From Prosthecobacter gellanilyticus (GTDB lineage Bacteria; Verrucomicrobiota; Verrucomicrobiia; Verrucomicrobiales; Verrucomicrobiaceae): a DNA stretch of 64,000 bases. Made by a program: the position numbers and the translations under genes. The notes beneath the pieces were generated by a model that searched no databases, was not told the DNA's origin, and saw only the letters and a program-made list of their open reading frames with translations. The stretch spans positions 1-64,000 of the forward strand of contig NZ_BKAG01000037.1 of the NCBI RefSeq assembly GCF_007992435.1, written 5' to 3'. Position 1 is the stretch's first letter, and each line of letters starts with the position of its first letter. Below, one piece after another: positions 19,592 through 28,412 of this stretch.

Positions 19592-21924
19592 TCCTCAGAC
19601 CGCATTCAGCCATGTTTCGGAGACTCTGGCAGCGAAGGATCCTGCGCCACCTCGGCGCAGCGCTCGTTACCGCACTATTGGTTTACGCCTTGCTGCCGGA
19701 TCCCGGACTTTATCCACCTGATTTCCGCTTCTCACGCACGCTGGAGGACCGAAATGGCAAGCTGCTGCATCTCACGCTGACAACAGACGGAAAGTATCGG
19801 CGCCACACACCCCTGGCAGAGATCAGCCCGGATCTGATCGAAGCCACGCTGGAGCTGGAGGACCGGCATTTTTACCGGCATCCAGGTTTCAATCCCATGT
19901 CGCTGCTGCGCGCCACCTGGGGTGCAGTTTCAGGCAGCGCACGGGGTGGCGGTTCCACCATCACCATGCAGCTCGCACGGCTGCGGCATGATATGCACAC
20001 GCGCACCGCCTGGGGGAAGCTCTGGCAGATCTTCCGCGCCGTGCAGATGGAGCGCCACTACACGAAGGCAGAGATCCTCGAGGCCTATCTGAATCAAGCG
20101 CCCTATGGCGGCAATGTGGAAGGCATCGGCGCGGCCAGCCTGCTCTGGTGCGGCAAGGGCGCGCATGACCTCACGCTGCGTGAGGCAGTTGCTTTTGCCG
20201 TGCTGCCGCAGAGTCCGACGCGGCGTCGACCTCGCGAAGGCGACAACAAGAGCCTCGCGAATGCGCAGCATCGGTTGTGGGAAAGGCTGCGTCAGATTCG
20301 AGGTCTGCCAGCGGATCCTCTGGATGAGACCTTCACGTTGCGAGAGCTCCTGCCGGTGCCACGCGAAACTCCGCATTTAGCACGTCGATTGTTCAGCGAG
20401 TCGGCGAGTCCAGATTTGCAGATGTCTGGCATTCCCGTGCACAGCACCATCGAGGTGGAGAAGCAGCGTCGTGTCGAGTCGGCACTGTCCGATTACATCG
20501 GGCGGAAACGTGATGTGGGCATCACCAATGCCTGTGCGCTGCTCGTGCATGCGCCCACGCGCGAGGTGCTGGCCTACGTCGGCTCCAGCGGCTTCCTGGA
20601 TTCCACGATCCAAGGTCAGGTGGATGGGGTGCTCGCTCGTCGCTCACCAGGATCGGCCTTGAAGCCCTTCATCTATGCGCTGGCGATGCAGCAGGGTTTG
20701 ATTCATCCGTATACTTTGTTACGCGATGGACAGACCTCCTTCGGTGGCTATAACCCCGAGAACTTTGACCGTCAGTTCTCCGGCCCCATCGCGGCGCGTG
20801 ATGCGCTGTATCACAGCCGGAACATTCCGGCGGTGTCACTCGCGCAGCGGCTCGCTCACCCGGGTCTCTATGGCTTCCTCAAGTCCGCTGGAGTCGCGCT
20901 GCCGCGGCCTGCGGAGCATTACGGGCTCTCCTTGCCTCTCGGCGGCGCGGAGGTCTCGATGGAGGAACTCGCGGCCATGTACTGCCTGCTGGCGGATGAT
21001 GGCTGCGCGCGGCCGGTGAAGTTCACCCCAGGCACTGCGGCAGCTTCCACGGCGAAGCCCTTGCTGACTCCAGAAGTGCGTCACCTCACGCGTGAGATGA
21101 TGCGCACGCGTGAGGGTGAGCCAGCGCTGGATGATCCAGGGGTGTTGTGGAAAACCGGCACCTCGCATGGTTTCCGTGATGCCTGGGCGGCTGGTATTCG
21201 CGGTGACTACGTGCTCGTGGTGTGGATCGGCAACTTCAATGGTCGTGCGAACCCAGCCTTCATCGCTCGCGAATGTGCTGCGCCGTTGCTGTTTGAGACC
21301 TTCCGCCATCTGCGCCTGCCCCGGAAGCGTGAGACGACACCTCCTGGCCTAACAGAGATTGATTTGTGTGCTGTGTCCGGTCAGCTGCCCAGCCCTATGT
21401 GCCAGCATCGTGTGCGCGGTGGTTTTATTCCAGGTGTGTCACCGATCACTCCTTGTGAGATTCATCGGGAGGTCATCATCGACTCCGCCAGCGGTTTGCG
21501 CGTGGCGCGTGACGATGGCCGCCCGGGCTTGCAGCGCAGTGTGCAGGAGTTCTGGCCGCCGGAGATGCTGGAGCTGTTTCGCAAGGCCGGCGTGCCGCGC
21601 AAGACGCCGCCGCCGCTCGAGGCGAGTGCAGAGTCTCTCAGCACGGCGGAAACAGCTCAGGGACCGAAAATCACGTCACCGCAGAGCGCGTTGGTCTACA
21701 CCTTGCAAGCTTCTGCGTCAGATCGTCAGACCATCCCGCTGCGCGCGGATGCGGCTCCGGGAGTCAGCCGAGTGTTCTGGTTTGCGGACAGCCGCTTTCT
21801 CGGTGCCAGCACACCCACACAGCCGGTGATGTGGCGCGCGGCAGCCGGCCGGTGGCGCGTGCATGTGCTGGATGACCAGGGCCGGAGCGCCGCAGTGCAG
21901 GTGCGGGTCGAGATGCTGCCGTGA
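19588..21924 (+). CDS. pbpC: Penicillin-binding protein 1C
   Basis: PBP1C is a bifunctional peptidoglycan synthase with an N-terminal membrane helix (LGAALVTALLVYALL). The glycosyltransferase 51 domain shows the catalytic-Glu motif EDRHFYRHPG near residue 90 and GGSTITMQLARL. The transpeptidase domain has the nucleophile motif SALK near residue 355, SRN and KTGTS near residue 521. A PBP1C-type C-terminal domain completes 778 residues. Start choice: GTG at 19588 overlaps the A2M stop (GTGA) and has a purine-rich stretch just before it. The ATG at 19612 is a reasonable alternative giving 770 residues. The stop codon abuts the stop of the convergent downstream gene with no gap. Confidence 0.94.
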   Translation: MILRPHSAMFRRLWQRRILRHLGAALVTALLVYALLPDPGLYPPDFRFSRTLEDRNGKLLHLTLTTDGKYRRHTPLAEISPDLIEATLELEDRHFYRHPGFNPMSLLRATWGAVSGSARGGGSTITMQLARLRHDMHTRTAWGKLWQIFRAVQMERHYTKAEILEAYLNQAPYGGNVEGIGAASLLWCGKGAHDLTLREAVAFAVLPQSPTRRRPREGDNKSLANAQHRLWERLRQIRGLPADPLDETFTLRELLPVPRETPHLARRLFSESASPDLQMSGIPVHSTIEVEKQRRVESALSDYIGRKRDVGITNACALLVHAPTREVLAYVGSSGFLDSTIQGQVDGVLARRSPGSALKPFIYALAMQQGLIHPYTLLRDGQTSFGGYNPENFDRQFSGPIAARDALYHSRNIPAVSLAQRLAHPGLYGFLKSAGVALPRPAEHYGLSLPLGGAEVSMEELAAMYCLLADDGCARPVKFTPGTAAASTAKPLLTPEVRHLTREMMRTREGEPALDDPGVLWKTGTSHGFRDAWAAGIRGDYVLVVWIGNFNGRANPAFIARECAAPLLFETFRHLRLPRKRETTPPGLTEIDLCAVSGQLPSPMCQHRVRGGFIPGVSPITPCEIHREVIIDSASGLRVARDDGRPGLQRSVQEFWPPEMLELFRKAGVPRKTPPPLEASAESLSTAETAQGPKITSPQSALVYTLQASASDRQTIPLRADAAPGVSRVFWFADSRFLGASTPTQPVMWRAAAGRWRVHVLDDQGRSAAVQVRVEMLP

Positions 21925-22920
21925 TCAGCATTCTTTGGACTCACCGTGCGGATCGAAGACCACCCTTTGGCATTCCGGCCGGGTGCGCACGCTGCGGCAG
22001 CTCCACTGCCAGCGGCGGATCTCGGTCACAAAAGATTCCGGCGGCCCTTGCAGGATGCGGAATTTTCCACGCAGTTCGCCGCCATCTTCCACATTCACGG
22101 ATCGCGCCGCCACGGTGCCGGTGAGCGTGCCTCCTGGCAGCAGCGTGACTGGGCCTTCACAGATGAAATCACCGGTCACATCACCCGCGATCTGGATCTC
22201 CTGCGCGCGCACCGCATGCAGAAATGTGATCTCCGTGCCGGTAGGCACGACGACACGTCTGGCATGCACATGATCTGCGACCAGACCTGACTCACAGATC
22301 TCACGCAGCTCAGGGAGCTCCGTGCGAGTGACGGACTCGACCTTGCTCAGCTTTTGCAGGCAGACCGGGCAGGTCGGTGTGGTGTAGTCACCCGAGGTGG
22401 CGATGTTGAAGAAGAAGTCACTGCGTTCCGAAGGCAGCGTGAGCAGCACCTGATGCAGGGTGGCCGCATCCACGGCCTCGATGCGATACTCCTGCGCGGC
22501 CATCAGCGCTGCGGGGGTGAAGCCACCGGGTGCGATCAGCACGCCGCGCGCATTTTGTGCGGTGCGCACTTCCTGGGCGAAATGGATCACGGCTTCAGGC
22601 ATGGCCCCCCATTCATTCCAGGCGGAGATTTTCACGAGCGCACGCTGCGGATGCGCTGTCATCGGCTGCTCCATCATGGCAAACATCACCGAGCCGTCCT
22701 CCAGCACGATGGAGCGCGCGAGCTCGCAGCCGCCATGAGCGGCGATGGCGCGCACCAGCTCCGCCACGCGCATCCAGTCCAGGCTGGCGATCAGCTCCGG
22801 GGTCCAATGCTCCTCCTCCGCGCCAGACGTGATCAGCCCTCCCTGCTGGGAAAAGCCAGCCTCAGCGAGTTTGGAGAAGGGATCGAGCATCGGGATTGAG
22901 TGCGAGAAGGTAACCCGCAT
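21925..22920 (-). CDS. Mrr-like endonuclease-fold / bactofilin-like fusion protein
   Basis: The product has 331 residues. Residues about 48-165 resemble the Mrr-type PD-(D/E)XK fold: RVAELVRAIAAHGG at the front helix, ALVKISAWNEW at the position of the Q-x-K core strand, then RGVLIAPGGFTPAAL and RIEAVDAATL, both diagnostic of Mrr. The upstream catalytic Asp is not evident, so nuclease activity is doubtful. A short Cys motif CPVC follows near residue 187. Residues 225-300 look like a bactofilin beta-solenoid (polymer-forming DUF583): repeating hydrophobic strands such as IQIAGDVTGDFICEGPVTLL and GTLTGTVAARSVNVEDGG. No signal peptide. An ATG at 22890 is an alternative start. The combination is rarely described and its function is unknown. 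Confidence 0.65.
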   Translation of the reverse strand: MRVTFSHSIPMLDPFSKLAEAGFSQQGGLITSGAEEEHWTPELIASLDWMRVAELVRAIAAHGGCELARSIVLEDGSVMFAMMEQPMTAHPQRALVKISAWNEWGAMPEAVIHFAQEVRTAQNARGVLIAPGGFTPAALMAAQEYRIEAVDAATLHQVLLTLPSERSDFFFNIATSGDYTTPTCPVCLQKLSKVESVTRTELPELREICESGLVADHVHARRVVVPTGTEITFLHAVRAQEIQIAGDVTGDFICEGPVTLLPGGTLTGTVAARSVNVEDGGELRGKFRILQGPPESFVTEIRRWQWSCRSVRTRPECQRVVFDPHGESKEC

Positions 22921-23029
22921 TCGTTGTCATAGAAAAGACTCTTATCGTCAATGATGGCGGGCAGGTTTCAGGACAACGAACCTTGCCAGCCCGGAAACAA
23001 AGCCCTATGGCGGGCAGCACATCTCACGA

Positions 23030-23524
23030 ATGACCCCAGTCACCATTTACACCGACGGCGCATGCTCGGGCAATCCAGGCCCCGGCGGTTACGGTGTGCT
23101 CATGCAGAGCGGCAAGCATCAAAAGGAGCTCGCGCAGGGCTACCGCCGCACCACCAACAACCGCATGGAGCTCATGGCCGTCATCGCCGGACTGAGCATT
23201 CTGACCCGTCCCTGCACGGTGACTTTGTATTCGGATTCACGCTATGTGGTGGACTCCATTGAGAAAGGCTGGGCGAAGAGCTGGAAGTCACGCGGCTGGA
23301 TGAAAGCGGACAAGCAACCCGCCTCCAATGCAGATCTCTGGGCGCGTGCACTGGACCTGCTGGCGAAGCACAAGGTGAAGCTGGTGTGGGTCAAAGGGCA
23401 TGCTTCGAATGCTGGCAACAATCGTTGCGATGAGATTGCCGTGGCGGCCACACGGTCTGGAAATCTGCTCATCGATGCTGGATTTGAGTCGGCGAAAAAA
23501 CCGGAAGCGGCAGGCCTTCTCTAA
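23030..23524 (+). CDS. rnhA: Ribonuclease HI
   Basis: RNase HI cleaves the RNA strand of RNA-DNA hybrids in the cytoplasm. The 164-residue protein has all four acidic catalytic residues: D9 (TDGACSGNPGPGGYG), E47 (NRMELMAV), D69 (YSDSRYVVDSI) and D134 (GNNRCDEIA), with the supporting His in VKGHASN. The basic handle region (GWAKSWKSRGWMK) is present, as in the E. coli enzyme. It is a stand-alone gene, divergent from the Mrr/bactofilin gene, with 109 bp between them. Confidence 0.97.
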   Translation: MTPVTIYTDGACSGNPGPGGYGVLMQSGKHQKELAQGYRRTTNNRMELMAVIAGLSILTRPCTVTLYSDSRYVVDSIEKGWAKSWKSRGWMKADKQPASNADLWARALDLLAKHKVKLVWVKGHASNAGNNRCDEIAVAATRSGNLLIDAGFESAKKPEAAGLL

Positions 23525-23582
23525 ACGAGCGGCCTATTTCATGCTTTGCATTTGTCGAAGGCTCTCCTAGCCTGATCTCTGT

Positions 23583-24320
23583 ATGCGTACCTCGAACCCT
23601 ACTCTCAATGACGAAGTCTTCCGCAAGGAGCCCGCGCTGGCGAACGAGCCGGTGATGACGCTGCAAGGCACGGTGAACAAGACCTTCATCCTCACCACGT
23701 TGCTGGCGGTCGCGGGCAGCTTTGGCTGGAGAGTCGCGGAGAGTGGCTCTCCCCTGGCCTCACCTGTGATGATCGGGGGCGGCATCCTTGCCTTGATTCT
23801 GGTGATTGTTTCCTGCTTCAAACCCCAGTGGGCACCTGCCATCGCCCCCAGCTACGCGATTCTCAAAGGTGCTGCCGTCGGTGTCATCTCCTTCGCCTAC
23901 AATGCGCGTTTCAACGGCATCGTGCTCCAGGCAGCCCTGCTCACGTTCGGCATCCTTTTCGCGTTGTTGCTGGCCTACCAGTCACGCTTGATCCGCCCTT
24001 CGGAGAATTTCAAACTCGGCATCGTGGCGGCCACGGGAGGGATCTTCCTGTTTTATCTGGTGACCCTGGTGCTCGGCTTCTTCGGCGTGAGTGTGCCCTT
24101 GGTGGCTGGCAACAGCATGTGGGCCATCGGCTTCAGTGTGTTCGTCGTCATCATCGCGGCGCTGAATCTGGTGCTCGACTTTGATTTCATCGAAAACGGT
24201 GTCGAGATGCGCGCCGCGAAGTACATGGAATGGCAGGCCGCGCTGGGACTGCTGGTCACCCTCGTCTGGCTCTACATCGAGATCCTGCGCCTGCTGGCGA
24301 AGCTGCGCAGCCGGGATTGA
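23583..24320 (+). CDS. Bax inhibitor-1/YccA family membrane protein
   Basis: The product has 245 residues with seven predicted membrane helices after a hydrophilic N-terminus of about 35 residues. It matches the bacterial YccA/BI-1 family typified by the long-N-terminus type: TLQGTVNKTFILTTLL at the first helix and the C-terminal signature DFDFIENGVEMRAAKYMEWQ, whose acidic pair is the pH-sensing site in structural homologues. The likely location is the inner membrane, with a calcium-leak or protease-modulating role as proposed for the family. The next gene is convergent, with 19 bp between. Confidence 0.93.
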   Translation: MRTSNPTLNDEVFRKEPALANEPVMTLQGTVNKTFILTTLLAVAGSFGWRVAESGSPLASPVMIGGGILALILVIVSCFKPQWAPAIAPSYAILKGAAVGVISFAYNARFNGIVLQAALLTFGILFALLLAYQSRLIRPSENFKLGIVAATGGIFLFYLVTLVLGFFGVSVPLVAGNSMWAIGFSVFVVIIAALNLVLDFDFIENGVEMRAAKYMEWQAALGLLVTLVWLYIEILRLLAKLRSRD

Positions 24321-24339
24321 GTTGCGCGAAGCTCGAAGG

Positions 24340-25761
24340 CTATTTGCTGCCTTTGCGCAAAGCGCGCTCGATGTCGGAGATGAGCTTGGCGACGCTGTCG
24401 CTCGGCTTCAGCTCGTGGGAGCGCTTCAGGAGAGGCAGGGCATCGGCGAGCTTGTTGGCTGCGAGATGGATCTGGGCGAGACGCATATTGGCCGGGGCTT
24501 CCTGGTCTTTGATCTTGGTGGCGCGTTCGTAGTAGCTGACGGCCTTCGGCGTGTCGCCCTTGTCCTGGTAGTGCTGGCCGAGGAGCATGAGGGCCGCGCC
24601 ATCGAGCGGATTGAGCTCCACCACACGCTCCAGCATCGGCACGGAGGCATCGGCCTTGCCGGCGCTGACGGCGAGACGGGCTTCGAGTTTCAGCAGGCGC
24701 GCTTCATCTTCCTTGGCCATCTTGCCGGCGCTGATGGTGCGCGCGGTCTTGATCAATTCGGCAGATTCCGTTAGGCCGCCCTGCATGGAGAGGTTCTCGG
24801 CCTGCGTGATGACCTTGGAGGGTTCGAACTCACCTGCTTCGAGTGCGCGCTTGTAAGCGCTGAGTGCGAGGCCGGTGTCCTTGTTGATGAGATAGATGTC
24901 TCCAAGGCGTTGAAGGTCCGGTGCTTTCGCGAGACCGAGGCGGGCCAGGAACTCGATGTTCTCGGTGGCCTTGGTATTCTCCTTGAGGGCTAGGTAGGCC
25001 TCGCTTTGCAGGCTGATGAACTCGGTGCGGTCAGGGTTGTGGCGAATGATCTCCTCGCACACGGCCACGGCTTCCGCGGCCTTTTGCTGCTTCAGCACGC
25101 AGCGCACCAGGCCGAGTTTCCAGTCGAGCAGATCAGGCTGGAACATCAGCGCCATGCGGTAGGCGCTCTCCGCGCTCGCGGGGCGGTCCAGCGAGAGCAA
25201 GGCATAACCATAAAGACCGTAGGAAGGTCCATCCTGCGCACCGAGGCCGATGGCGCGGCTGAGGCTGGTGACCGCGCCGAGCCACTTTTGCTGGCGCACC
25301 TGGGCCATGCCGAGGCCACGCCAGGCACGGCGGAAGGACGGAAACTTGTCCACCGCGCGCTGGAACATCATGATAGCCGCATCCGCCTGGCCAGCTTCGA
25401 GGTACAGATTCGCCAGCGTGAGGTCGAAGATGGCGTTGGTGTCTGTCTTGATGAACTTCACCAGCGCGGCAGCAGCGTCCTGCGGCTTCTTCATCATCGG
25501 CAGCAGCTGGTTCAGGATCTCACGATCACTGTCCGAAAGAGGCGGCTCCACATCTGGAAACACGCTGTAGGTGCCGAGGAAAAACTTGGCGAAGCTCGGG
25601 TCCTTCCAAAGCTCAAGCGCATAGGCTCCGGGCGTGGGCTTTTCCTCAGGAGCAGGCGCAGAGGTGGTGGCGGCGGGCGCTGTAGCAGCAGGCTGCGCTG
25701 TGCCGACAGCGGAAGCCGAGGAAGCAGCGAGGAGAACAAAAAGCGGGAGAAGCGTTTTCAA
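24340..25761 (-). CDS. Exported TPR protein of the Ton operon
   Basis: This is a 473-residue signal-peptide protein (TLLPLFVLLAASSASAVG) with an Ala/Pro-rich linker followed by about ten tetratricopeptide units (for example LGMAQVRQQKWLGAVTSLSR and SYYERATKIKDQEAPANM). I start it at the TTG at 25761, which overlaps the tonB stop codon as TTGA. The frame upstream lies inside tonB and does not look like a signal peptide. It is the last gene of DUF3450-exbB-exbD-tonB-TPR. The same order (DUF3450, TtpC/ExbB, ExbD, TonB, TPR) is known in the TonB2-type systems of marine gammaproteobacteria. It probably acts in the periplasm as a scaffold for the energiser. Confidence 0.87.
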   Translation of the reverse strand: MKTLLPLFVLLAASSASAVGTAQPAATAPAATTSAPAPEEKPTPGAYALELWKDPSFAKFFLGTYSVFPDVEPPLSDSDREILNQLLPMMKKPQDAAAALVKFIKTDTNAIFDLTLANLYLEAGQADAAIMMFQRAVDKFPSFRRAWRGLGMAQVRQQKWLGAVTSLSRAIGLGAQDGPSYGLYGYALLSLDRPASAESAYRMALMFQPDLLDWKLGLVRCVLKQQKAAEAVAVCEEIIRHNPDRTEFISLQSEAYLALKENTKATENIEFLARLGLAKAPDLQRLGDIYLINKDTGLALSAYKRALEAGEFEPSKVITQAENLSMQGGLTESAELIKTARTISAGKMAKEDEARLLKLEARLAVSAGKADASVPMLERVVELNPLDGAALMLLGQHYQDKGDTPKAVSYYERATKIKDQEAPANMRLAQIHLAANKLADALPLLKRSHELKPSDSVAKLISDIERALRKGSK

Positions 25762-26450
25762 TCGAAGCGGAAGGGGAGTTTGAGTTTGAAGCTCACGGGC
25801 TTGCCGCTGCGGGTGCCGGGCTGAAAGCGCCATTCGCGCGCGGCTTCGATGCAGGGCTGGTTGGCAGCAGGATCAGGAGAGTTCAGCACTTCAGCACGGC
25901 TCACCGAACCATCTTTGCCGACAACGATGAGCACCTCGACCTTGCCCTTGAGGCGCTTGCGCACATCCGCGCTGAACTTGGGAGACACGCGGTTGGTGGG
26001 AGTGGGCTTGGTGTCGAGCATGCCGCTGGACATGGAGTCGTCCGCGCCACCACCACCGGTGCCGGATCCTGTGCCACCGATGACACCGCCGCTGCCGAAG
26101 CCCACGCCGCCGGCACCGAAGCCACCATCACCACCAGCGCCGCTGAGCGCGGAGCCGAGATCACTCAGGCTCATGTTGGAAAGGGCAGGGGCGCTCGGCG
26201 CGGAGTCCACGGCCTGCTGCAGCTCCTTGATGTCCGTGAGCATGTCCTGCTTCACATCTTCCAAAGGCTCCTCGACCTTCTCCTTGGGCTCCTCGTCCTT
26301 CTTCTTGTCGTCTTTGCTGACATCGACTTCCTGAAGCACGTCCTTCTTCTCCGCGACCTTCTCACCTTTCGGGATGAGAAAGCCACCAAAGAGGAAGACC
26401 ACGCCGTGCAGGAACACGGCTGCCATGACTCCGAGGACTGCTTTCTTCAT
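25758..26450 (-). CDS. tonB: TonB family energy transducer
   Basis: This 230-residue protein has an N-terminal membrane helix (VLGVMAAVFLHGVVFLFGG), a charged Lys/Glu-rich periplasmic stretch (residues 35-70), a Gly-rich spacer (about residues 110-145, GGTGSGTGGGG) and a C-terminal TonB domain (residues 160-230) ending with the typical AREWRFQPGTRSGKPV. It transmits proton-motive-force energy from ExbB/ExbD to outer-membrane receptors. The usual Pro-rich spacer is replaced by a Gly-rich one. exbD lies 35 bp upstream, and the stop overlaps the TTG start of the TPR gene. Confidence 0.93.
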   Translation of the reverse strand: MKKAVLGVMAAVFLHGVVFLFGGFLIPKGEKVAEKKDVLQEVDVSKDDKKKDEEPKEKVEEPLEDVKQDMLTDIKELQQAVDSAPSAPALSNMSLSDLGSALSGAGGDGGFGAGGVGFGSGGVIGGTGSGTGGGGADDSMSSGMLDTKPTPTNRVSPKFSADVRKRLKGKVEVLIVVGKDGSVSRAEVLNSPDPAANQPCIEAAREWRFQPGTRSGKPVSFKLKLPFRFD

Positions 26451-26485
26451 GGGACGAGAATGCGGTTAAGGGTAGGAGCAAAAAA

Positions 26486-26893
26486 TCACTTCCGCTCAGT
26501 CGACAGCGCCACCTTGGTGATGCCGGTCTTCTTCACTTCATCGATCACGGCCACGACATTGGAGTACTCGGCCTTGCCGTCCGCATTGATGACGACCTGG
26601 GGCTCCTTGTTCGCGGCTTTGAAGTTCTGCAGGCGGATGGGTAGCTGCGCGAAGTTGATCTTCTCCTTGTTGAAGAAGATCTCCCCCTGCTGAGCCACGC
26701 TGAGGGTCAAGGGTGCATCCGTCTTCTCTTTCGGCGCCGATGACGAGGCCGCGGGAACATTGACCGTGATCCCTTCGTTCTTGGTCATGGAGAGGGATAC
26801 CATGACGAAGGTGGCGAGCAGGAAGAACACCACGTCAATCAGCGGCACAACCTCGATCTTGGCGTGCTTTTTCGGACGTTTGCGAAACTTCAT
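26486..26893 (-). CDS. exbD: Biopolymer transport protein ExbD
   Basis: This 135-residue ExbD/TolR-family protein has a single N-terminal membrane helix that carries the functionally required Asp (VPLIDVVFFLLATFVMVS). A periplasmic domain follows (NADGKAEYSNVVAVIDEVKK). It forms the proton channel with ExbB. It starts with ATG at 26893, 14 bp after the ExbB stop. Confidence 0.95.
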   Translation of the reverse strand: MKFRKRPKKHAKIEVVPLIDVVFFLLATFVMVSLSMTKNEGITVNVPAASSSAPKEKTDAPLTLSVAQQGEIFFNKEKINFAQLPIRLQNFKAANKEPQVVINADGKAEYSNVVAVIDEVKKTGITKVALSTERK

Positions 26894-26907
26894 AGATCGT
26901 TCGTTGG

Positions 26908-28383
26908 TTAGGCGGTGACGGGTTTCAGATTGCCAGCCTGCTGGGCGGCGGGAGCCTTGCTGCCGTCTTCAGCGGCGAGCTCGGCGCGGTGGCGGTGACG
27001 CAGCTCTTCCTCGTGCTTCTTGTTCTTCTCGATGATCAGCTCAAGCTTCGAGGCGGCGACCTCAAGCTCATGCTCGGCATCCTCCACCATGTTGTTGAGA
27101 TAGTTGAAAGGCACGAGACCGGCCATGGCGATCACCAGGCCGAAGGCCGTGGCGATCAGAGCTTCGGCAATACCGCCCGTGATGGCGGTCGGAGCGCCCA
27201 TGTCACCACCGATGGCGGCGAAGGAGCCCATCATCCCGGTCACCGTGCCAAGCAGGCCGAGAAGCGGAGCGATGGTCATGCCGGTATCGAGGACGAAGAA
27301 GCCGCGTTTGAAGCGCTTGATCTCCATGGAGGCAGACATGCCGAGCGCATCGGAGATGTTGGTCTCCACGTGAGCGAGCGCATGGGCAAGGGCACGTGCG
27401 ACGTAGTCGAGGGACTTCTTGCCGCTGGCGATGGCCTGGTCGAAATTTCCTTCTTCCACGGCATCGAGGATCGCGAGCACGTCCTTCGGCTTGCGGCGCT
27501 TCTTCTCACGCAGGATGAAGAAGATACGCTCCAGGGCAGTGCCGAAGACGAGGATGCTCACGAGCAAGAGCGGGTGCATGATAGGACCGCCGTGCTTGTA
27601 GGTGTCTAACAAGCTATGCTTGGTCACGAAGTCTTTGATGGCGGCGCCGAGGCTGCCATCGAGAGGCAGGAGGCCTTTGCCGGTGTTGGCCAGCACGCTG
27701 ATGGCTGCATTGATCTCAGGGGTGATGCTGCGCACGATGGGCATGGCGCTGCCGACCTGTGGCATGGCAATGCCGGCGGACTTTCCATCAGCCGTGGAGA
27801 AGAGCGCCATGGGACCGATGAGGGCGAACTTGCCATCGAGCACGAAGCCCTGGGAATCCACGGCCTTCCCAGCGAAGATGGTGCCGCCGATGATTTCACC
27901 GAGACGGGTGATGGAGGACTTCAGCAGGCTCACCTGCGTGAGGAAGCGCTCCTTCAGAGGTGTCTTGTCGTTTTCAGCGGCCATCTTGGCCTTGTCCAGA
28001 TCACCACGGTAGAGCTGCATCTCGCTGACGTGCACCTTGGACTCGAAGCCCTTCGTGTATTCGTCGAGGATGTTCGTGAGATAGGAGTTCTCCTCGGTGG
28101 CCAGCTTGACCTGGTTTTTGAGGTTGGAGTAGTTCAGCTCGGCAGCGTCCAGCTCGCGGGTAAGTGGGGCGTATTGATCCTGAAGCTGGCGCAGTTTGTC
28201 CTCGAGTTGGGAGAGCTCGCGGTTCAGCGGCTCCTTTTCCTTGCCGATCTCAACCTGGACCTTGGAGAGTTCCTCCTTGCTGCGATCGAAGTCGGCCTGG
28301 GCCGAGTCCTTGGCCTTGGAGAAACCCAGGCTCTGGGCTCCGGCGCTGGCGGTGAGAAGGGTGAGCAGAATGAGCGGACGCAT
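26908..28383 (-). CDS. exbB: TtpC-like ExbB with long periplasmic N-terminal extension
   Basis: The product has 491 residues. A signal peptide (RPLILLTLLTASAGA) is followed by about 200 residues of coiled coil (DFDRSKEELSKVQVEIGK; LNRELSQLEDKLRQLQDQ) that lie in the periplasm. The MotA/TolQ/ExbB proton-channel domain then covers about residues 235-450, with three membrane segments (LLLVSILVFGTALERI; GMTIAPLLGLLGTVTGMMGSF; GIAEALIATAFGLVIAMAG). This is the TtpC-type layout. TonB2 systems usually also contain a separate short ExbB; none is present here, so this protein may serve both roles. I prefer the ATG at 28383 because the signal peptide starts there. Confidence 0.92.
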   Translation of the reverse strand: MRPLILLTLLTASAGAQSLGFSKAKDSAQADFDRSKEELSKVQVEIGKEKEPLNRELSQLEDKLRQLQDQYAPLTRELDAAELNYSNLKNQVKLATEENSYLTNILDEYTKGFESKVHVSEMQLYRGDLDKAKMAAENDKTPLKERFLTQVSLLKSSITRLGEIIGGTIFAGKAVDSQGFVLDGKFALIGPMALFSTADGKSAGIAMPQVGSAMPIVRSITPEINAAISVLANTGKGLLPLDGSLGAAIKDFVTKHSLLDTYKHGGPIMHPLLLVSILVFGTALERIFFILREKKRRKPKDVLAILDAVEEGNFDQAIASGKKSLDYVARALAHALAHVETNISDALGMSASMEIKRFKRGFFVLDTGMTIAPLLGLLGTVTGMMGSFAAIGGDMGAPTAITGGIAEALIATAFGLVIAMAGLVPFNYLNNMVEDAEHELEVAASKLELIIEKNKKHEEELRHRHRAELAAEDGSKAPAAQQAGNLKPVTA

Positions 28384-28412
28384 GACGGCAATAATGGTTA
28401 GGGGTTGGCTTC

